NCBI GenBank assembly: GCA_028023455.1
Contig: JAQFVV010012423.1
Location: 9,654,269-9,718,268 of the forward strand
Direction of reading: 5' to 3'
DNA length: 64,000 nucleotides
DNA from: Epiperipatus broadwayi
Lineage: Eukaryota > Onychophora > Udeonychophora > Euonychophora > Peripatidae
In this document: one piece after another, positions 47,545 to 61,506 of the stretch
How the letters are laid out: each line of letters opens with the position of its first letter
How positions within the stretch are numbered: position 1 is the stretch's first letter
Program-made: the position numbers and the translations under genes
Notes under the pieces: model-generated
What the model saw: the letters and a program-made list of their open reading frames with translations, nothing else
Database searches by the model: none
Told to the model about the DNA's origin: nothing

Positions 47545-48148
47545 TGTTGTGTTTGGTCTGGATTACAGATCCAACCTACAGAAAATAATACTAACACCAG
47601 TATTACAATTAATATAATATTTATTATTCACAAATATATACAATAAATAATACAGTTATAATGTGAACTCTTGGATCCAGGTCTTGTGGTTCTACTGCTT
47701 CCAGCTACCTGATAGCTTGCCTCGCTGTAGGGAGAATGACTCTTCCAACTGTACAAGATATCTTGCCTTGGGTCAACAGTGGTCTTAGCAGCATTCAGTC
47801 CCTCTGTGGACTTGCCTAGCTGAATAGACAAATAGTGTATTGCTATTAGTGGGAATGCTAACTGCTGTTCAGGTTAGCAGGGATTCCCTATGAGAACGTG
47901 ACAGTCTTTGTAGGTCAGACAGACATTCTCTTAGTTCTCACAAAAGGCTGACTATTTATAGCCAGATTCCTGACCTTACTGAAAACATTCACATTCATTG
48001 AGAATCCTTGCTTATTGACCTGTATTAATTATTAGCTATGTGTTTAGCTATACATCAGCCTATTGGCCAGCAGCGAACAATGCTTAATCTAATCAGATAA
48101 GAAGGAATCTGGAATAGTCCACTTCTGAGAGAAGGGAGGATTATAACA
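47545..48148 (-). mobile_element. Solo LTR, minus orientation
   Basis: The 604-bp segment is notably less AT-rich than its surroundings. It starts TGTTGTGTTTGG and ends GGATTATAACA, so both strands have TG...CA ends. The flanking five bases are TATCT and CATCT, a near-perfect target duplication. On the minus strand it has a TATA-box-like CTATAAATAG (about 47951-47960) and an A/T-rich AATAAATATT polyadenylation-like region near 47620. No internal retrotransposon sequence adjoins it, and it is not similar to the Gypsy LTRs at 34.8 kb. Recombination between two LTRs would leave this structure. Confidence 0.75.
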
Positions 48149-48153
48149 CATCT

Positions 48154-51100
48154 AAAGCATCTTTTGTTGTTTTTTATCAGATTTTAATTTAAAATTCTCA
48201 GTAATAATAAATTTAACTGGTATAAATTCTTGCTTATTTTTCTTTTTAAATAACGACTGAGGAGAGGAGAATTAAATTTAGCCACTAATTGATAAATATT
48301 TTTAATATCAACTCTTTTTATATATAATCATTTTTAATATCTAGATTAATATAATTATAATAATCTGAAATATAATTATATTAATTTAAAATACTGAAAA
48401 CATTATTAATTCATAACAATAAATTTAAAAAAAGAAAAGAAAAATAATTTCATAAAAAAAACTAATAACAAAAACAAACAGAATATCAATGCATCTTTAT
48501 TTTTTAAACTCTTTCATTTTATTCTATAAGTTATATACATATAGATACAAATGTATATAGTCTTTGTAAAAATGTAGAAAATAAATATAAAAAAAATAAT
48601 AAATTTCTCTAATATTTAATAGCGGTAATAGTTTAAAAAATGACAACACATTATCTTGTAAGACAATTTTGATTATTTAGTATATAAATGGTATGTGTGT
48701 AAAATATCTAATATAATATATATTCAACTTAAATTACCTCTTAAATATTTGAAAAAGTTTTGGCTGAATTTGAGCGTTTTAGATTTCTTCTGTTTTTACT
48801 TGAGAAATAGAACCACGAACAGGACTATTATAAAGTTAAAAAGATTTAATGCTTGGGCTGACTATTGATTTAAACTCTGGATTTCTTGTTAAAATTTTGC
48901 ATTATACTATATTTATATTTTATACTTCTGTGCATATCAGGTATGCATAATGCATTATCTATTAGTGATCAACTTTTTTAAAAATCTTTAACAGAAATAT
49001 TGTAATTAAGTAATAAAAAATTCCACAAATTCTTAGACATTATTGTAAATATATTACATATGTATAAAAACAGACACAACAAACTATTCCCAACATATAA
49101 TATAAATAAAAGGGAGAAATGACTTGAACAAAACGAAACTATTCTTTAATATTTATGTTTGAAAATTAACATTTATAAAAAACAAATGTTAAAAAATATC
49201 ATAAACATAATATATATAAATATTTTCAAAGTATTTTTAATTTTTATTTTTATTTTATCAAATAAAATTACTTTTAAAAGAGTATCAAATATCTTAAACA
49301 TAAGTACTTTTTAATATAAACGCCCCATCTGACAGCATTTTCCTTTTTAATTTTTAACACCACTTCAATTATGTTAATTCTATTTCAGAACATTAATATT
49401 ACATTGAAACCAATCAAAGTATTTGCTTTGATTTATAATTTAAAAATTAAATAAAAGCGATTTAAAAATCAATAAATGTTTAATTTTAACGTTGTTGAAT
49501 ATACATCTATTGATTTATAAAGAAGTCAACTGTACCCAGTGATTTTTAAATTGATTTTCATATTATTTAAATGTCATCACTTAAATAAAAAAAATTATGT
49601 AGGAGAAATATTTACTTTTTTAAAAAAAGTATTATGTTTGAGTAACCAATCACTGCGTTCATTTATCTACTTAAATTATATAAGATTATTTTTACATTTT
49701 TAATAATATATAGAACAACTTGAGTCAATAAAATAATTTATTAACTTTTTAAAAATATAAAATTGAAATAAAAAATACACAAATCATAATATAATTATAC
49801 TTTTATTTAAATAAAGATATAATATTAGATTATAATTCAATTAATATGTAACTAACTATCTTTAAATCATGAATATTTTTTGAAATTTCATGTATTTCAA
49901 AAATAAAGAAATTGTTGGCAATATATATGCCAAATATCTAAATGATATAGATATTCCAGATGTTTCAAAAATTTGGTAATGATGATAATATCTAAGAAAG
50001 ACAAAAGGGAGAAAAATATGTATTAAAAATTCTAATTTATAACATTGTTGTCATGATATTTCATGTCTAACGTTGATTACCTATGATGAATGATTGCTCA
50101 TGAGATGTAATCTTATAAATATGAAGATTATAGATTTTTATATAAAATAAACAGTAAGTCTATTCTTTGTGATTAATTAATTTATTTTAATAGTTTTATT
50201 GTTTTCAGTTTGAAAATGGATTAATTAAAGATTTTTTAATCCATGCTACATAATAATGGAAAATCAGTTTGATAAGTCAAACCAGTACAATTAATTAACA
50301 AAACATTATGGTGGAAGTTTTGTTAATTAAGTATTTATCAACTGTATACAAAATTGTTTTATTTAAACTATCTTATAACTAATTAGATTATAGTATTTCT
50401 TATGAAAATTATATATATATATAATCATTTGTAAAAATAGTGTGTACAAATGTTATACATTTTTAATAAATCTCAACTATGAAAAAATATATAAATTAAT
50501 TGCTTATATCTGACTTGTTAATTAATACATCTTCATTAATATATCAATTTTTATTTATAAATAAAAACATTTTAATTTATGTATACAAATATAGATGATG
50601 AGCATATATATAAATAACCAAATTTGCATATAATACTATAAAAGTAAATAATATAAGGATATTTATGGTATCATTGTTTAAATTCATTTTATATTGGTAT
50701 AATGTTTTAAATTTGAAAATAAAAAAGTTTTCTCTTTTCTCTTACTTGTGAGAAAAAAGTGACTTTCTAGTATAATTACTTTTAATTTATCAATTTTGAA
50801 TTTTGTAGGTTGATATTAAAAAAATGGATCTTTCTTTATTTCTGTAAAATGTAAAATATAATGTTTAAGCATCAGTTGAATTCTACTAAATATATCAAAT
50901 TTTTACTTTTGCAATTGATATTGTTAAAATATATCATTTAATTTAATATTGACATTATTAGATATTATTCCACTTGACTCATTTTTGGTGTTTTATTTCC
51001 ATGTAAAAAAACTAGGCTTTTTCTGACTTTAAATTGATAGTGAATTTAGTTTTGGATTATCTACCTTTAAGGTTTTGTGTTTTTTTATAAATAATTTTAA

Positions 51101-52131
51101 ATGGAGTGGGAAAAATAGTTTTCTAAAAATCTGCACCTTATGTAATCAATACTAGATAAATTGCAATTAAAATGAAAACTAATAATTGAGTATCCATGTA
51201 AGTAAAAAAAAATTCCTAAAATTTTGATGTCTTCATAAATGCATTATGTAATAATATATTGGGTATGTCAATTTTAAATTAATTGTGAAAAAACTTTTTA
51301 TTATGTAGAAAAAGTTTTCCAGTACTGCATTTTTTTTGGCTTTTAAAAAATGATTATACAAGTTATTAACTCTCGATTGATTTTAATGATTACTGGGTAA
51401 ATGTAAGCTTGCACTGATCAAATTTTTATGGTACATTATTCTTAATGGATGATAAACCATAAAAAGATGTAAGAGGAATAATAATAAACAAATGAATGTA
51501 ATAAATTCAAAAAATATAATAAAAAAATCAAAACTAAATAATAGTGACACATTTATCTGAAAAAGATCACTTTGAAGTATTGGAAATATGGCATTAAGAT
51601 AATTTATAAATCTAGTTCTAATAACGACTAAACAGAAGAAGGTATCGTTTTCATCCATTATAAATACATTTCCAAAAAGTGCAAAAAAAAAATTAAAAAC
51701 TTAGGTTAAAAACAAAAAAAAAGAAAGAAATGGAACACACACAAAAATAAAAAATAGAATGATGAAATTTCTATAATTAAATATTATTCTTGATGATTTA
51801 CAATAAAATTAACCAACAACTTATTTTTAATAAGCTATATTTATAAAATAAAAAGAATATAAGAAATGTAAAAATCAAATAAAATTATTTTTAAATATGT
51901 TATACCAATCAGTCTGCACCTAATATCCTTCAATAGAGGGCACCACTAGACCTCTATGCTAGAATATTTATAATTTTGTTGATATGGATATTGATTACAA
52001 ATGTCTACTACAATTATCCCACCATATACAGATCAATTGTTGCCATTATATCATAGAGAGCAAAAATTCTTGTTAAATAAACCATTGGCAGGGCAGACAC
52101 ACCAGACAAATTTAACAATTAACAATAATAT
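48154..52131. other. AT-rich intergenic DNA, no gene seen
   Basis: Only short unrecognised frames occur (up to 91 codons at 51383-51658). A less AT-rich patch near 51905-51965 contains AGAGGGCACCA (51935-51945), also found in the piggyBac-like element. Confidence 0.55.
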
Positions 52132-52142
52132 TTATTAATAAT
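52132..52142. repeat. 11-bp target site duplication, left copy (PLE-C)
   Basis: TTATTAATAAT is repeated perfectly at 53423-53433. It is low complexity, but its position at the exact element edges supports it. Confidence 0.65.
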
Positions 52143-52233
52143 AAATGTGGTTTTAATTTCTCCTTATTTGTAAGAATGAAAAATACTTAATTGTAAATTA
52201 TTAGAGAAAAAAAATATAGTTAGTAATAAATTT

Positions 52234-52274
52234 GGCTGAACGTTTTCGAGGAACCGTGCCTCATACTCATAGCC
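52234..52274 (-). ncRNA. Hammerhead-like RNA motif in PLE-C, inverted arm
   Basis: The mirror copy of 53320-53360: GGCT/AGCC outer stem, ATGAGTAT, GAGG/CCTC hairpin, GAAAA, palindromic ACGT, then TC. Confidence 0.5.
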
Positions 52275-52327
52275 TTAGTGAAAATGTACTTGATATATGT
52301 AAATGAGAATATTCAAATGAGTTACTG

Positions 52328-52711
52328 TTAAGTAGCCCATTTTTTCGAAATGTCGAAGCACGTGTCTCTTCTGTTGATTGCATGGATGTCTCTGTTAATG
52401 TAGAATGCCTCTTTTATCTTTCTCCTGTAGTCGTTTGGTTCTGAGCATAAAATAACGGGGTTAGCGGGTATGAAATTGTGCCCTGATTGTTTAGTATGTT
52501 CAAAAAATGCAGAAGATGTACTGCTGTTCGTTTGGGCTCTATTGAAGGTGTACCGATGTTGATCCAACCTGGTGTTAATTGTGGCTTTCGTTTCCCCATA
52601 ATATGTGGCATGGCATCCGGCCTGGGGGCATGAAATGGAGTACACCACAGTGGGGTGAGCGATGGATCAATGTAATCTTTGGAGTTATTGATCAACCTGT
52701 TGGTGTTGGGT
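52328..52711 (-). pseudogene. Inverted partial PLE-C GIY-YIG endonuclease
   Basis: The minus strand encodes YSISCPQAGCHATYYGETKA through HTKQSGH to a terminal SKKWAT, the same segment as the forward copy with few substitutions. It lacks a start and upstream domains. Confidence 0.85.
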
Positions 52712-53266
52712 GGATTCAAATACAAAACTATTAGGAGGAAAGTTATGAAATTTAACAGCACAATAGATGATAAATTGCCTCGCACCAATCTACCCAGAAT
52801 AACGGTCCCCTACATCCCTAAAATATCCAATAAACTAACGAAAACCTTAAGCAACAAATTCAGCATAATATTCAGAACTCCACCCAACACCAACAGGTTG
52901 ATCAATAACTCCAAAGATTACATTGATCCATCGCTCACCCCACATGTGGTGTACTCCATTTCATGCCCCCAGGCCGGATGCCACACCACATATTATGGGG
53001 AAACGAAAGCCACAATTAACACCAGGTTGGCTCAACATCGGTACACCTTCAATAGAGCCCAAACGAACAGCAGTACATCTTCTGCATTTTTTGAACATAC
53101 TAAACAATCAGGGCACAATTTCATACCCACTAACCCCGTTATTTTATGCTCAGAACCAAATGACTACAGGAGAAAGATAAAAGAGGCATTCTACATTAAC
53201 AGAGACATCCATGCAATCAACAGAAGAGACACGTGCTTCGACATTTCGAAAAAATGGGCTACTTAA
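52712..53266 (+). pseudogene. PLE-C GIY-YIG endonuclease, forward copy
   Basis: The open frame runs from 52679, but the element's forward copy begins near 52712. It gives a short remnant of the linker (TPPNTNRLINN) and a complete GIY-YIG endonuclease from about residue 93: VYSISCPQAGCHTTYYGETK, the arginine of NTRLAQHR, EHTKQSGH, and RRKIKEAFYI with the catalytic glutamate. In PLEs this domain nicks target DNA. No reverse transcriptase is present, so the copy cannot move by itself, although the endonuclease part is uninterrupted. Confidence 0.9.
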
Positions 53267-53319
53267 CAGTAACTCATTTGAATATTCTCATTTACATATA
53301 TCAAGTACATTTTCACTAA

Positions 53320-53360
53320 GGCTATGAGTATGAGGCACGGTTCCTCGAAAACGTTCAGCC
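53320..53360 (+). ncRNA. Hammerhead-like RNA motif in PLE-C 3' region
   Basis: GGCT (53320-53323) pairs with AGCC (53357-53360). Inside are ATGAGTAT, hairpin GAGG (53332-53335) with CCTC (53343-53346), GAAAA, the ACGT palindrome and TC. It begins 53 nt after the stop codon. Confidence 0.55.
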
Positions 53361-53422
53361 AAATTTATTACTAACTATATTTTTTTTTTCTCTAATAATT
53401 TACAATTAAGTATTTTTCATTC

Positions 53423-53433
53423 TTATTAATAAT
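53423..53433. repeat. 11-bp target site duplication, right copy (PLE-C)
   Basis: This is a perfect repeat of 52132-52142. Confidence 0.65.
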
Positions 53434-53709
53434 GAAATAACAAAATTTAAAGCTTACATTAATGGATGATTTTAAAATATAGTTAGCTTAATCATATATT
53501 AAAATTGAGTATAACCCTTTTAAAAAAAGTAGTTAATATATTTCACAGATGATTAATTCTATTATTTTTTTCTTCTTTCAAATTAACAGTAATTTACTAT
53601 AACAGAACATACATATACTCGATCATTTTGGATGTGTGCACAAATCTTTGTAATAACATTAATTCAATTGTTACTAATTTTCTTCCTTTCTAAGCCAATG
53701 TAATATCTG

Positions 53710-53910
53710 GTAAAATAAAAATACACACAAAAAAGGTAGTTTTTTAAATAATATTTAACTTTAGTACTGCCTAGCATACTTTCAATATGTATTTTTACTT
53801 TATCATACTCATGACATATATAGCAAAAATATATTGAAAGCATGCTAGGCAGTAATAAAACTAAATATTATTTTAAAAAAGTACCTTTTCTGTGTGTGTT
53901 TTCATTTTAC
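53710..53910. repeat. Hairpin (foldback) element
   Basis: Arms of about 80 bp (53710-53790 and 53826-53910) are imperfect reverse complements: GTAAAAT outer ends, an AAAAAGGTAGTTTTTTAAAT-like block, and a TACTGCCTAGCAT core. A loop of about 40 nt separates them. It has no coding content. It could be a foldback MITE or a hairpin transcript source. Confidence 0.75.
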
Positions 53911-57394
<3,484 letters not shown>

Positions 57395-57510
57395 AAAAGA
57401 TTTGTGGAAAGATATTGTGGTCTGGGCCAACTGATGAAAACTGATTCAGCATAAAATATGCATTTTGGGGATTATATATCTTTTTTATATATCTTTGAAC
57501 ATATGTTTAT
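57395..57510 (+). repeat. tRNA-like hammerhead repeat, copy D (diverged)
   Basis: It aligns with the sense strand of copies A and B: GAAAGATATTGTGGTCTGGG upstream, the hammerhead region, then TTGGGGATTATATATCTTTT and GAACATATGTTTATGAT. The tRNA-like part is no longer recognisable. Confidence 0.55.
57425..57468 (+). ncRNA. Degenerate type I hammerhead, copy D
   Basis: CCAA (57427-57430) pairs with TTGG (57465-57468). CTGATGA is intact at 57431-57437. A CTG/CAG hairpin remains of stem II. The GAAA box reads AAAA as in copy B. TATGCA, T and T precede the outer stem. Probably inactive. Confidence 0.5.
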
Positions 57511-59224
57511 GATTGCATCCTTCCACAAATTGTTAAAAGTGGACAGAAACCATTCCCTACCTTGTGTGAGAATGGTATAGTTAAAATTATACTATAGATA
57601 TATTATATGAAAACTATATTCTGGTTTCTTTTACTGACATTTATAATTGTTTTTTTTTTTTTTTTTTGTGACATTTGCCTAAAATCAATGTTTATAAAGT
57701 TGTTACAAAAAACAAATATATTTTTAGAATGATACATTATGATATCTTCGGTGAATATTATGTTATTTTTTGTTATTAGCAACATATTAAAAAATTTTCT
57801 ATTTAAAGTTTTCAATATTGAGTTTTGATTAATTGAATGTTAGATAAATTACAGTTTATTTTTCTTTTAAAAAAATAAATAAATACACATAAAAATTATT
57901 TTTATCAGTAGCTATATCTGCTATAAATATTATATTTATAGTTATAATTGTTATTACTTATTCAACTTCTACTTTTATAAATATATTATTCAATTTGCCT
58001 AAATCTTTAATAGTTAGGTATGCGATCTATAAAATACATTTCCCAAATTTTTTGCTAGCTTAGACAACGTTGGCCATAAAAATTTTTTTTTTTCAATAAA
58101 TCATTTAAAAACTGTAATGTACTTGGTGTTGGAGGAAGTAAAATTCAATTAAAGCTCTTATTAAATATTATTTTTTAAAAAAATCCATAAAATTTATGCA
58201 ACAATCAAAAACTTTTCTTGTGTTTTTACATTATAATCAAAGGAAAATATTTATTATTGTTTTTTTTTTTGAAAAAAGTGTAATTCAACATCTCAATAAC
58301 AAATGATAAAATCTTTTTAAAAATAATAAAAATATAATAATATAGTACTTAATTACAAACATAAGATTAATTATAAAATTATACCATAAAAATTTATTAT
58401 GCTTATAAGTATACACTTTGTTCGTCAATAAAATTCCTTGCATTAAGTTTTAATTTATAATAAACATTCCATTGTGAAAAATTATCACTGAAGATATTAA
58501 CTTTAATTGAAACCTTATACCACTTTAAGATTAAAAAAAATAGAAGCCTTTAATAGTATTCTTAAATTTTCTAATACACACATTTCTTTAAAATCTATAA
58601 ACTTTCCATAAAACTATTTTGAATACATTTTTAATTAAAATTCTTTGTTTTTTAAAATTTAACTGATAAAAATACAATGTGAATAAAATATTACAGAAAT
58701 ATTCATCATTAGTTTTATATTCAATCATCACTGATCCACAGCAGGACAAAAGCTTTTCCCAATTTAATCCAATTTCTTGATCCATAGCCTCTTGTATACC
58801 AAAAAACTTTCTTATTTTACCCATGCATCTTGTATGTGATCTCTTTCTAACTCTTTAACAATTTTTTCAGATCCAGTTTCAGATTTCAACACACCATTTA
58901 TTATTATCTCTTCTAACAATATTCCTAGCCTAGATATTTATCTACAAGTGTAGAAAAATACTGGAAATTAAATTCTATTTATTAAAATAATTAACTGCTA
59001 TTAGATAAAAGTTTTATGATTTGTTTTTTTCATATAAAGTTTTTGACTAGTAATGGCTGGCTAGCTATTTTATAAAACTTCAACATTTATTGAGGAATTT
59101 TTCAGTTATTTATACTTTTTTTTTAGTTTAAATTTAAATAGAAATAAATTTTAGTTATGAGCATAATAATATAATGTATTAGGAATTTTCATAAGCTTGC
59201 TTATGTATGGATGTGAGCACATGA
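57511..59224. other. AT-rich DNA, no gene seen
   Basis: Poly(T) near 57651-57667. Short frames (70 codons at 57603-57815, 78 codons at 58588-58824, both minus) are not recognisable as genes. Confidence 0.5.
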
Positions 59225-59390
59225 TACATATTGAAACCATTATGGGTTTCATGACATACAACAACATAGTAGTGTGTGGGCATATATAGTAGAAATAAAC
59301 AAAAATTTGTTTGTAAATATTTTCTACATTACAGTGGAATAACAGTAAAGATTAAATAATTTTAAATTTAATTTTTTTATTATAAATTAA
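59225..59390 (+). repeat. Interspersed repeat family W, copy 2, left part
   Basis: This matches 865-1095. The copy is split by the TTAA insertion that follows, and TTAA lies at 59387-59390. Confidence 0.65.
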
Positions 59391-60337
59391 ATCTTATATT
59401 CATTGCTTCAGATAGATTCGTACGTGGTTTTAACTTGCTTTAATTCCCGCAGTTATTGTAGCATATTTAGGCTTATTTTAAAGCTTAAAAAGTACTATAA
59501 GATGCTGCCCTCTCTTGAATTATTTTACTATTAAAAAATTAATAATATAGGCATTCTAAGTTAGAACAAAGAGAAAAGCCACATCTTTGTAAATTCTAAT
59601 TGGTTGCTTCGATTTCTGTCAAATGAAAACCGACTGTCAATAATTTTCATTGCTGCACCTTCTGTTTTGACTTTGAAAACAAAAATTAATGTCTTTCAAT
59701 GTTTTTTTATTATTTTTCTTACATATTATAAATTATTTTTATAAAATATACTGAAAATATAGTTATTTTAGAAAAATAGTAAGATTCTAGTAAAAAATTG
59801 TATACATTTATATGAATGTAAATTGAAAAAGAAACCAGCACTAGCAACAATTTTTACACCTGTCAACAGTTTACATTGCCCCAAGCTCTTTATTTGATTT
59901 TTAAACCAAAATTAATAATGTAGAGTATTTTTCTGGCATTGGTTTATATATTGTAATGTATTTTGGTAAAATATGCTGAAAATATAGTTATTTTAAAAAA
60001 ATAGTAAGATTTTAGCAAAAAAATCTTTACTTTTTTACAATGTAAATTGAGAAAGAAAATCAATGACATATGCAACATTTTTTAATAGGTTATGAGAACA
60101 TTCTTTCGGGTTCTCTGATGTAAAATATTTTTATAATTATAAATAGAAAATTATTTTTGAAAAAATGTTCATTAACTTTCATAATCTGACAAATTATTAA
60201 TATACTTTTTGCAAATGAAACTAAAACAAATATAATATTAAAAATGAATATATTTTTATTGCTGATTCTGTAATTGACCAATCAAAAGTTTAGAGTTTTA
60301 AGTCACTCAGCCAACTAGATTTACAGTCATCAAAGAG
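59391..60337 (-). mobile_element. piggyBac-like non-autonomous element, copy 2
   Basis: This 947-bp insertion lies between TTAA copies at 59387-59390 and 60338-60341 and interrupts a W repeat whose uninterrupted copy has a single TTAA at the same point. The minus strand aligns with copy 1 at 44615-45360: CTTTTGATTGGTCAA near the start, AAAAAGTATATTAATAATTT in the middle, and the AGAGGGCAGCA segment (59503-59513) near the end. A block of about 110 bp is repeated within it (59730-59850 and 59965-60070). Terminal inverted repeats are poorly preserved. No transposase. Confidence 0.75.
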
Positions 60338-61020
60338 TTAAGCATTTTTAAAAAAGATCTAATTAATATTTTATTAATTCTGATTTTGAAATTAAAAGCA
60401 TGTTTTATGTTACAATAGATACCCTGGTAATTATAAAATTCCACTATCTATTTTAGAAATCTTTTTAAAGTAAAGCTAGTATAACATATTTTGACAAAAT
60501 TCCATTATATATTTTAGAAATATTTTTTTAAGTAATGCTAGTATAACATATTTTAATAAAATTCCACAAAGTGGTTTTTCAAAGGATTAAAGTAAATTAA
60601 AAAAAATCATTAACTTTTTTCAATCAAGATAGGAAAAACATTTTTCAGAGTTCCAAATGTTGGAAAGATTATGAAAAACTATCATGAAGACATAATTGAA
60701 GGCAAGACAGTGGATCCAGAAGCTGCTACTAATTCACAGTGTTGGTGTTTGGATTCACCTAGAAGCAAGATTCAGCTTTTCTGCATTCTCCACAGCCAAA
60801 ATTGTACTAGATGGCCTGCCTAAGGTCTATCCAATCCTAAACTAAATGGAGGTGATTAATGCAACAGTTACCTGAATTATATCTTTCCTGAAAATGACAA
60901 TACACCAGTCTGCTGTTTAGAAGGGACTATATTATTCAAAGAATCTATCAGCTTACTGAAGAATGTCATACATATGCTGTTTTATCTATATGCATAAAAC
61001 CACAGCAAAATGTGCAGCAT
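60338..61020 (+). repeat. Interspersed repeat family W, copy 2, right part
   Basis: This matches 1095-1745, starting with TTAAGCATTTTTAAAAAAGA against TTAAACATTTAAAAAGATC. It contains a duplicated block of about 65 bp around ATAAAATTCCAC (60437-60500 and 60505-60570). Confidence 0.7.
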
Positions 61021-61506
61021 ATATATATATATATATATATATAAAGTGCAGCTGGTGAATTGTGTTATATATATTGAGAATGATATTTTAAATAATTTAT
61101 TTAGTGAAAATGACATTTAAAATCTAGAATTTAAAAGTAAAATGAGTATATAATTTTTGCTTGAGTTAAATGTTTAAAATAAAGAATTAATTCATAGATG
61201 ATTTTATGTTCTATAAAAGAAAAGTAAACTCCCAAAAACATTTCTAGATTGAAAAACAGAGGAACATGCTGGAATTTTTTTTAAAAAGACATTTATAATT
61301 AAGCAACAGTAACTTATCAAAGATCAATGTTATTTTTTTAAAAAAAGGAAAAAGAAAACTTTTATGAATTTTATGTATATTTCAACATGGAATAAATGGA
61401 AAAATATAGTATTTTTAATAATTTTATTATTTTAATAAATTAAAAAATATATATAAACATCAGTGTGCACCTACATTTCAATGCACACATATATATATAT
61501 ATATAT
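61021..61506. other. AT-rich DNA, no gene seen
   Basis: (TA)n runs at about 61019-61043 and 61487-61506. Nothing else recognised. Confidence 0.5.

Larger units (their letters stand above)
52143..53422 (+). mobile_element. PLE-C: 5'-truncated Penelope-like element, palindromic
   Basis: The 1280-bp insertion has a 31-nt left extension (52143-52173), an inverted arm (52174 to about 52711) and a forward copy (about 52712-53422). The arms are nearly identical reverse complements from about 52880 outward, so this copy is younger than PLE-B. It carries only the endonuclease end of the polyprotein. The family is distinct from PLE-A, but ATTTACATATATCA in the 3' region is shared with PLE-A (13622-13635). 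Confidence 0.85.
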
